Source: Auanema rhodensis (Eukaryota > Nematoda > Chromadorea > Rhabditida > Rhabditidae). Taken from it: a stretch of 64,000 nt of DNA. The translations under genes were made by a program, and so were the position numbers. The notes beneath the pieces are model-generated. The model saw only the letters and a list, made by a program, of their open reading frames with translations, was not told where the DNA came from and ran no database searches. Of this stretch, positions 51,201 through 61,065 are shown piece after piece (position 1 is the stretch's first letter; every line of letters begins with the position of its first letter). The stretch covers positions 16,073,638 to 16,137,637 of the forward strand of contig OZ059900.1 of the NCBI GenBank assembly GCA_964057225.1. Direction: 5' to 3'.

Positions 51201-52795
51201 CGTTCTAAATATTATAACTCGCGTACAGGAAAGTTAATTAAAAACAGAAACGAAACTATTATTGCTATTATATATTACACAAGCAGTCCGTGTTCATGAA
51301 GCTTGATATAATTGAGTAAACTAAGTCGTATTGTAATAAAGCTGTCATTCAAATATTTGCGTATCGCGTACTGCCTGTTTCCAGTTATATTATCAGTGCA
51401 GGCTCTAAACATTTTTCATTATGAAGCAATCGCGTTCTAAATATGATAACTCGCGTACTGGAAAGTTAATTAAAAAAAGAAACGAAACTATCATTGCTAT
51501 CATCTATTACACAAGCAGTCCCTGTTCATGAAGCTTGATATGATTGAGTAAACTAAGTCGTATTGTAATAAAGCTGTCATTCAAATGTTTGCGTATTGCC
51601 TGTTGCCAGTTATATTATCAGTGCAGGCTCTAAACATTTTTCATTATGAAGCAGTCGCGTTCTAAATATGATAACTCGCGTACTGGAAAGTTAATTAAAA
51701 AAAGAAACGAAACTATCATTGCTATCATCTATTACACAAACAGTCCCTGTTCATGAAGCTTGATATGATTGAGTAAGCTAAGTCGTATTGTATTAAAGCT
51801 GTCATTCAAATATTTGCGTATCGCGTACTGCCTGTTTCCAGTTATATTATCAGTGCAGGCTCTAAAAATTTTTTCATAATCAAGGAATCACGTTCTAAAT
51901 ATTATAACTCGCGTACAGGAAAGTTAATTAAAAACAGAAACGAAACTATTATTGCTATTATCTATTACACAAACAGTCCGTGTTCATGAAGATTGGTATG
52001 ATTGAGTAAACTAAGTCGTATTGTAATAAAGCTGTCATTCAAATGTTTGCGTATTGCCTGTTGCCAGTTATATTATCAGTGCAGGCTCTAAACATTTTTC
52101 ATTATGAAGCAATCGCGTTCTAAATATGATAACTCGCGTACTGGAAAGTTAATTAAAAAAAGAAACGAAACTATCATTGCTATCATCTATTACACAAACA
52201 GTCCCTGTTCATGAAGCTTGATATAATTGAGTAAACAAAGTCGTATTGTAATAAAGCTGTCATTCAAATGTTTGCGTATTGCGTACTGCCTGTTTCCAAT
52301 TACATTATCAGTGCAGGCTCTGAAAGTTTTTCATAATCAAGGAATCACGTTCTAAATATTATAACTCGCGTACAGGAAAGTTAATTAAAAACAGAAACGA
52401 AACTATTATTGCTATTATATATTACACAAGCAGTCCGTGTTCATGAAGCTTGATATAATTGAGTAAACTAAGTCGTATTGTAATAAAGCTGTCATTCAAA
52501 TATTTGCGTATCGCGTACTGCCTGTTTCCAGTTATATTATCAGTGCAGGCTCTAAACATTTTTCATTATGAAGCAATCGCGTTCTAAATATGATAACTCG
52601 CGTACTGGAAAGTTAATTAAAAAAAGAAACGAAACTATCATTGCTATCATCTATTACACAAGCAGTCCCTGTTCATGAAGCTTGATATGATTGAGTAAAC
52701 TAAGTCGTATTGTAATAAAGCTGTCATTCAAATGTTTGCGTATTGCCTGTTGCCAGTTATATTATCAGTGCAGGCTCTAAACATTTTTCATTATG
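48220..52795 (+). repeat. Satellite B duplicated segment, copy 1 (offset 7,365 bp)
   Basis: About 4.5 kb recurs at +7,365. Matching markers are the GAAGATTGG monomers at 48,294 and 55,659, TTGTACTAAAG (48,554 and 55,919), the 240-bp monomer with open frame at 50,151 and 57,516, GCAGTCGCG (51,651 and 59,016), and GTAAACAAAG (52,231 and 59,596). The correspondence ends near 52,795/60,160, where the first copy has GCAATCGCG and the second GCAGTCGCG. Edges are approximate. Confidence 0.85.
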
Positions 52796-55700
52796 AAGCA
52801 ATCGCGTTCTAAATATGATAACTCGCGTACTGGAAAGTTAATTAAAAAAAGAAACAAAACTATCATTGCTATCATCTATTACACAAACAGTCCCTGTTCA
52901 TGAAGCTTGATATGATTGAGTAAGCTAAGTCGTATTGTAATAAAGCTGTCATTCAAATATTTGCGTATCGCGTACTGCCTGTTTCCAGTTATATTATCAG
53001 TGCAGGCACTAAAAATTTTTCATAATCAAGGAATCACGTTCTAAATATTATAACTCGCGTACAGAAAAGTTAATTAAAAACAGAAACGAAACTATTATTG
53101 CTATTATCTATTACACAAACAGTCCGTGTTCATGAAGATTGGTATGATTGAGTAAACTAAGTCGTATTGTAATAAAGCTGTCATTCAAATGTTTGCGTAT
53201 TGCCTGTTGCCAGTTATATTATCAGTGCAGGCTCTAAACATTTTTCATTATGAAGCAATCGCGTTCTAAATATTATAACTCGCGTACTGGAAAGTTAATT
53301 AAAAAAAGAAACGAAACTATCATTGCTATCATCTATTGCACAAACAGTCCCTGTTCATGAAGCTTGATATGATTGAGTAAGCTAAGTCGTATTGTACTAA
53401 AGCTGTCATTCAAATATTTGCGTATCGCGTACTGCCTGTTTCCAGTTATATTATCAGTGCAGGCTCTGAAAGTTTTTCATAATCAAGGAATCACGTTCTA
53501 AATATTATAACTCGCGTACTGGAAAGTTAATTAAAAAAAGAAACGAAACTATCATTGCTATCATCTATTACACAAGCAGTCCGTGTTCATGAAGCTTGAT
53601 ATAATTGAGTAAGCTAAGTCGTATTGTATTAAAGCTGTCATTCAAATATTTGCGTATCGCGTACTGCCTGTTTCCAGTTATATTATCAGTGCAGGCTCTA
53701 AAAATTTTTCATAATCAAGGAATCACGTTCTAAATATTATAACTCGCGTACAGGAAAGTTAATTAAAAACAGAAACGAAACTATTATTGCTATTATATAT
53801 TACACAAGCAGTCCGTGTTCATGAAGCTTGATATAATTGAGTAAACTAAGTCGTATTGTAATAAAGCTGTCATTCAAATATTTGCGTATCGCGTACTGCC
53901 TGTTTCCAGTTATATTATCAGTGCAGGCTCTAAACATTTTTCATTATGAAGCAATCGCGTTCTAAATATGATAACTCGCGTACTGGAAAGTTAATTAAAA
54001 AAAGAAACGAAACTATCATTGCTATCATCTATTACACAAGCAGTCCCTGTTCATGAAGCTTGATATGATTGAGTAAACTAAGTCGTATTGTAATAAAGCT
54101 GTCATTCAAATGTTTGCGTATTGCCTGTTGCCAGTTATATTATCAGTGCAGGCTCTAAACATTTTTCATTATGAAGCAGTCGCGTTCTAAATATGATAAC
54201 TCGCGTACTGGAAAGTTAATTAAAAAAAGAAACGAAACTATCATTGCTATCATCTATTACACAAACAGTCCCTGTTCATGAAGCTTGATATGATTGAGTA
54301 AGCTAAGTCGTATTGTATTAAAGCTGTCATTCAAATATTTGCGTATCGCGTACTGCCTGTTTCCAGTTATATTATCAGTGCAGGCTCTAAAAATTTTTTC
54401 ATAATCAAGGAATCACGTTCTAAATATTATAACTCGCGTACAGGAAAGTTAATTAAAAACAGAAACGAAACTATTATTGCTATTATCTATTACACAAACA
54501 GTCCGTGTTCATGAAGATTGGTATGATTGAGTAAACTAAGTCGTATTGTAATAAAGCTGTCATTCAAATGTTTGCGTATTGCCTGTTGCCAGTTATATTA
54601 TCAGTGCAGGCTCTAAACATTTTTCATTATGAAGCAATCGCGTTCTAAATATGATAACTCGCGTACTGGAAAGTTAATTAAAAAAAGAAACGAAACTATC
54701 ATTGCTATCATCTATTACACAAACAGTCCCTGTTCATGAAGCTTGATATAATTGAGTAAACAAAGTCGTATTGTAATAAAGCTGTCATTCAAATGTTTGC
54801 GTATTGCGTACTGCCTGTTTCCAATTACATTATCAGTGCAGGCTCTGAAAGTTTTTCATAATCAAGGAATCACGTTCTAAATATTATAACTCGCGTACAG
54901 GAAAGTTAATTAAAAACAGAAACGAAACTATTATTGCTATTATATATTACACAAGCAGTCCGTGTTCATGAAGCTTGATATAATTGAGTAAACTAAGTCG
55001 TATTGTAATAAAGCTGTCATTCAAATATTTGCGTATCGCGTACTGCCTGTTTCCAGTTATATTATCAGTGCAGGCTCTAAACATTTTTCATTATGAAGCA
55101 ATCGCGTTCTAAATATGATAACTCGCGTACTGGAAAGTTAATTAAAAAAAGAAACGAAACTATCATTGCTATCATCTATTACACAAGCAGTCCCTGTTCA
55201 TGAAGCTTGATATGATTGAGTAAACTAAGTCGTATTGTAATAAAGCTGTCATTCAAATGTTTGCGTATTGCCTGTTGCCAGTTATATTATCAGTGCAGGC
55301 TCTAAACATTTTTCATTATGAAGCAATCGCGTTCTAAATATGATAACTCGCGTACTGGAAAGTTAATTAAAAAAAGAAACAAAACTATCATTGCTATCAT
55401 CTATTACACAAACAGTCCCTGTTCATGAAGCTTGATATGATTGAGTAAGCTAAGTCGTATTGTAATAAAGCTGTCATTCAAATATTTGCGTATCGCGTAC
55501 TGCCTGTTTCCAGTTATATTATCAGTGCAGGCACTAAAAATTTTTCATAATCAAGGAATCACGTTCTAAATATTATAACTCGCGTACAGAAAAGTTAATT
55601 AAAAACAGAAACGAAACTATTATTGCTATTATCTATTACACAAACAGTCCGTGTTCATGAAGATTGGTATGATTGAGTAAACTAAGTCGTATTGTAATAA

Positions 55701-55985
55701 AGCTGTCATTCAAATGTTTGCGTATTGCCTGTTGCCAGTTATATTATCAGTGCAGGCTCTAAACATTTTTCATTATGAAGCAATCGCGTTCTAAATATTA
55801 TAACTCGCGTACTGGAAAGTTAATTAAAAAAAGAAACGAAACTATCATTGCTATCATCTATTGCACAAACAGTCCCTGTTCATGAAGCTTGATATGATTG
55901 AGTAAGCTAAGTCGTATTGTACTAAAGCTGTCATTCAAATATTTGCGTATCGCGTACTGCCTGTTTCCAGTTATATTATCAGTGC
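50936..55985 (+). repeat. Satellite B tandem duplication (2 x 2,525 bp)
   Basis: Monomers at 51,066 and 53,591 correspond. Markers at +2,525 are GCAGTCGCG (51,651 and 54,176), GTAAACAAAG with ATTACATTATC (52,231 and 54,756), ACAGAAAAGTT (53,061 and 55,586) and TTGTACTAAAG (53,394 and 55,919). Breakpoints lie around AGTGCAGGCTCT near 50,936, 53,461 and 55,985. The duplication sits inside the region spanned by the 7,365-bp repeat, which explains why that repeat is not tandem. Confidence 0.9.
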
Positions 55986-58900
55986 AGGCTCTAAAAATTT
56001 TTTCATAATCAAGGAATCACGTTCTAAATATTATAACTCGCGTACAGGAAAGTTAATTAAAAACAGAAACGAAACTATTATTGCTATTATCTATTACACA
56101 AACAGTCCGTGTTCATGAAGATTGGTATGATTGAGTAAACTAAGTCGTATTGTAATAAAGCTGTCATTCAAATGTTTGCGTATTGCGTACTGCCTGTTTC
56201 CAATTATATTATCAGTGCAGGCTCTGAAAGTTTTTCATAATCAAGGAATCACGTTCTAAATATTATAACTCGCGTACAGGAAAGTTAATTAAAAACAGAA
56301 ACGAAACTATTATTGCTATTATATATTACACAAGCAGTCCGTGTTCATGAAGCTTGATATAATTGAGTAAACTAAGTCGTATTGTAATAAAGCTGTCATT
56401 CAAATGTTTGCGTATTGCGTACTGCCTGTTTCCAATTATATTATCAGTGCAGGCTCTGAAAGTTTTTCATAATCAAGGAATCACGTTCTAAATATTATAA
56501 CTCGCGTACAGGAAAGTTAATTAAAAACAGAAACGAAACTATTATTGCTATTATATATTACACAAGCAGTCCGTGTTCATGAAGCTTGATATAATTGAGT
56601 AAACTAAGTCGTATTGTAATAAAGCTGTCATTCAAATATTTGCGTATCGCGTACTGCCTGTTTCCAGTTATATTATCAGTGCAGGCTCTAAAAATTTTTC
56701 ATAATCAAGGAATCACGTTCTAAATATTATAACTCGCGTACAGGAAAGTTAATTAAAAACAGAAACGAAACTATTATTGCTATTATATATTACACAAGCA
56801 GTCCGTGTTCATGAAGCTTGATATAATTGAGTAAACTAAGTCGTATTGTAATAAAGCTGTCATTCAAATGTTTGCGTATTGCGTACTGCCTGTTTCCAAT
56901 TATATTATCAGTGCAGGCTCTGAAAGTTTTTCATAATCAAGGAATCACGTTCTAAATATTATAACTCGCGTACAGGAAAGTTAATTAAAAACAGAAACGA
57001 AACTATTATTGCTATTATATATTACACAAGCAGTCCGTGTTCATGAAGCTTGATATAATTGAGTAAACTAAGTCGTATTGTAATAAAGCTGTCATTCAAA
57101 TATTTGCGTATCGCGTACTGCCTGTTTCCAGTTATATTATCAGTGCAGGCTCTAAAAATTTTTCATAATCAAGGAATCACGTTCTAAATATTATAACTCG
57201 CGTACAGGAAAGTTAATTAAAAACAGAAACGAAACTATTATTGCTATTATCTATTACACAAACAGTCCGTGTTCATGAAGATTGGTATGATTGAGTAAAC
57301 TAAGTCGTATTGTAATAAAGCTGTCATTCAAATGTTTGCGTATTGCCTGTTGCCAGTTATATTATCAGTGCAGGCTCTAAACATTTTTCATTATGAAGCA
57401 ATCGCGTTCTAAATATGATAACTCGCGTACTGGAAAGTTAATTAAAAAAAGAAACAAAACTATCATTGCTATCATCTATTACACAAACAGTCCCTGTTCA
57501 TGAAGCTTGATATAATTGAGTAAACTAAGTCAACGAAGTCGTATTGTAATAAAGCTGTCATTCAAATATTTGCGTATTGCGTACTGCCTGTTTCCAATTA
57601 TATTATCAGTGCAGGCTCTGAAAGTTTTTATAATCAAGGAATCACGTTCTAAATATTATAACTCGCGTACAGGAAAGTTAATTAAAAACAGAAACGAAAC
57701 TATTATTGCTATTATCTATTACACAAACAGTCCGTGTTCATGAAGATTGGTATGATTGAGTAAACTAAGTCGTATTGTAATAAAGCTGTCATTCAAATGT
57801 TTGCGTATTGCGTACTGCCTGTTTCCAATTATATTATCAGTGCAGGCTCTGAAAGTTTTTCATTATCAAGGAATCGCGTTCTAAATATTATAACTCGCGT
57901 ACTGGAAAGTTAATTAAAAAAAGAAACGAAACTATCCTTGCTATCATCTATTGCACAAGCAGTCCGTGTTCATGAAGCTTGATATAATTGAGTAAACTAA
58001 GTCGTATTGTAATAAAGCTGTCATTCAAATATTTGCGTATCGCGTACTGCCTGTTTCCAGTTATATTATCAGTGCAGGCTCTAAAAATTTTTCATAATCA
58101 AGGAATCACGTTCTAAATATTATAACTCGCGTACTGGAAAGTTAATTAAAAAAAGAAACGAAACTATCCTTGCTATCATCTATTGCACAAACAGTCCGTG
58201 TTCATGAAGCTTGATATAATTGAGTAAACTAAGTCGTATTGTAATAAAGCTGTCATTCAAATGTTTGCGTATTGCCTGTTTCCAATTATATTATCAGTGC
58301 AGGCTCTGAAAGTTTTTCATAATCAAGGAATCACGTTCTAAATATTATAACTCGCGTACTGGAAAGTTAATTAAAAAAAGAAACGAAACTATCATTGCTA
58401 TCATCTATTACACAAGCAGTCCGTGTTCATGAAGCTTGATATAATTGAGTAAGCTAAGTCGTATTGTATTAAAGCTGTCATTCAAATATTTGCGTATCGC
58501 GTACTGCCTGTTTCCAGTTATATTATCAGTGCAGGCTCTAAAAATTTTTCATAATCAAGGAATCACGTTCTAAATATTATAACTCGCGTACAGGAAAGTT
58601 AATTAAAAACAGAAACGAAACTATTATTGCTATTATATATTACACAAGCAGTCCGTGTTCATGAAGCTTGATATAATTGAGTAAACTAAGTCGTATTGTA
58701 ATAAAGCTGTCATTCAAATATTTGCGTATCGCGTACTGCCTGTTTCCAGTTATATTATCAGTGCAGGCTCTAAACATTTTTCATTATGAAGCAATCGCGT
58801 TCTAAATATGATAACTCGCGTACTGGAAAGTTAATTAAAAAAAGAAACGAAACTATCATTGCTATCATCTATTACACAAGCAGTCCCTGTTCATGAAGCT

Positions 58901-60160
58901 TGATATGATTGAGTAAACTAAGTCGTATTGTAATAAAGCTGTCATTCAAATGTTTGCGTATTGCCTGTTGCCAGTTATATTATCAGTGCAGGCTCTAAAC
59001 ATTTTTCATTATGAAGCAGTCGCGTTCTAAATATGATAACTCGCGTACTGGAAAGTTAATTAAAAAAAGAAACGAAACTATCATTGCTATCATCTATTAC
59101 ACAAACAGTCCCTGTTCATGAAGCTTGATATGATTGAGTAAGCTAAGTCGTATTGTATTAAAGCTGTCATTCAAATATTTGCGTATCGCGTACTGCCTGT
59201 TTCCAGTTATATTATCAGTGCAGGCTCTAAAAATTTTTTCATAATCAAGGAATCACGTTCTAAATATTATAACTCGCGTACAGGAAAGTTAATTAAAAAC
59301 AGAAACGAAACTATTATTGCTATTATCTATTACACAAACAGTCCGTGTTCATGAAGATTGGTATGATTGAGTAAACTAAGTCGTATTGTAATAAAGCTGT
59401 CATTCAAATGTTTGCGTATTGCCTGTTGCCAGTTATATTATCAGTGCAGGCTCTAAACATTTTTCATTATGAAGCAATCGCGTTCTAAATATGATAACTC
59501 GCGTACTGGAAAGTTAATTAAAAAAAGAAACGAAACTATCATTGCTATCATCTATTACACAAACAGTCCCTGTTCATGAAGCTTGATATAATTGAGTAAA
59601 CAAAGTCGTATTGTAATAAAGCTGTCATTCAAATGTTTGCGTATTGCGTACTGCCTGTTTCCAATTACATTATCAGTGCAGGCTCTGAAAGTTTTTCATA
59701 ATCAAGGAATCACGTTCTAAATATTATAACTCGCGTACAGGAAAGTTAATTAAAAACAGAAACGAAACTATTATTGCTATTATATATTACACAAGCAGTC
59801 CGTGTTCATGAAGCTTGATATAATTGAGTAAACTAAGTCGTATTGTAATAAAGCTGTCATTCAAATATTTGCGTATCGCGTACTGCCTGTTTCCAGTTAT
59901 ATTATCAGTGCAGGCTCTAAACATTTTTCATTATGAAGCAATCGCGTTCTAAATATGATAACTCGCGTACTGGAAAGTTAATTAAAAAAAGAAACGAAAC
60001 TATCATTGCTATCATCTATTACACAAGCAGTCCCTGTTCATGAAGCTTGATATGATTGAGTAAACTAAGTCGTATTGTAATAAAGCTGTCATTCAAATGT
60101 TTGCGTATTGCCTGTTGCCAGTTATATTATCAGTGCAGGCTCTAAACATTTTTCATTATG
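55585..60160 (+). repeat. Satellite B duplicated segment, copy 2 (offset 7,365 bp)
   Basis: This is the counterpart of 48,220-52,795 with the same monomer order, including the single 240-bp AACGAAGTC monomer (frame from TTG 57,516). It carries only one copy of the segment that is doubled at 50,936-55,985. It ends in the local 1,147-bp duplication. Confidence 0.85.
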
Positions 60161-61065
60161 AAGCAGTCGCGTTCTAAATATGATAACTCGCGTACTGGAA
60201 AGTTAATTAAAAAAAGAAACGAAACTATCATTGCTATCATCTATTACACAAACAGTCCCTGTTCATGAAGCTTGATATGATTGAGTAAGCTAAGTCGTAT
60301 TGTATTAAAGCTGTCATTCAAATATTTGCGTATCGCGTACTGCCTGTTTCCAGTTATATTATCAGTGCAGGCTCTAAAAATTTTTTCATAATCAAGGAAT
60401 CACGTTCTAAATATTATAACTCGCGTACAGGAAAGTTAATTAAAAACAGAAACGAAACTATTATTGCTATTATCTATTACACAAACAGTCCGTGTTCATG
60501 AAGATTGGTATGATTGAGTAAACTAAGTCGTATTGTAATAAAGCTGTCATTCAAATGTTTGCGTATTGCCTGTTGCCAGTTATATTATCAGTGCAGGCTC
60601 TAAACATTTTTCATTATGAAGCAATCGCGTTCTAAATATGATAACTCGCGTACTGGAAAGTTAATTAAAAAAAGAAACGAAACTATCATTGCTATCATCT
60701 ATTACACAAACAGTCCCTGTTCATGAAGCTTGATATAATTGAGTAAACAAAGTCGTATTGTAATAAAGCTGTCATTCAAATGTTTGCGTATTGCGTACTG
60801 CCTGTTTCCAATTACATTATCAGTGCAGGCTCTGAAAGTTTTTCATAATCAAGGAATCACGTTCTAAATATTATAACTCGCGTACAGGAAAGTTAATTAA
60901 AAACAGAAACGAAACTATTATTGCTATTATATATTACACAAGCAGTCCGTGTTCATGAAGCTTGATATAATTGAGTAAACTAAGTCGTATTGTAATAAAG
61001 CTGTCATTCAAATATTTGCGTATCGCGTACTGCCTGTTTCCAGTTATATTATCAGTGCAGGCTCT
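58545..61065 (+). repeat. Satellite B pentamer tandem duplication (1,147-bp unit)
   Basis: Markers repeat at +1,147: GCAGTCGCG (59,016 and 60,163), GTAAACAAAG (59,596 and 60,743), and monomer starts 58,663/59,810 and 58,895/60,042. The unit is five monomers, one of them with the extra T. The third iteration breaks off around 61,065, where CTAAAAATT replaces CTAAACATT. Confidence 0.85.
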
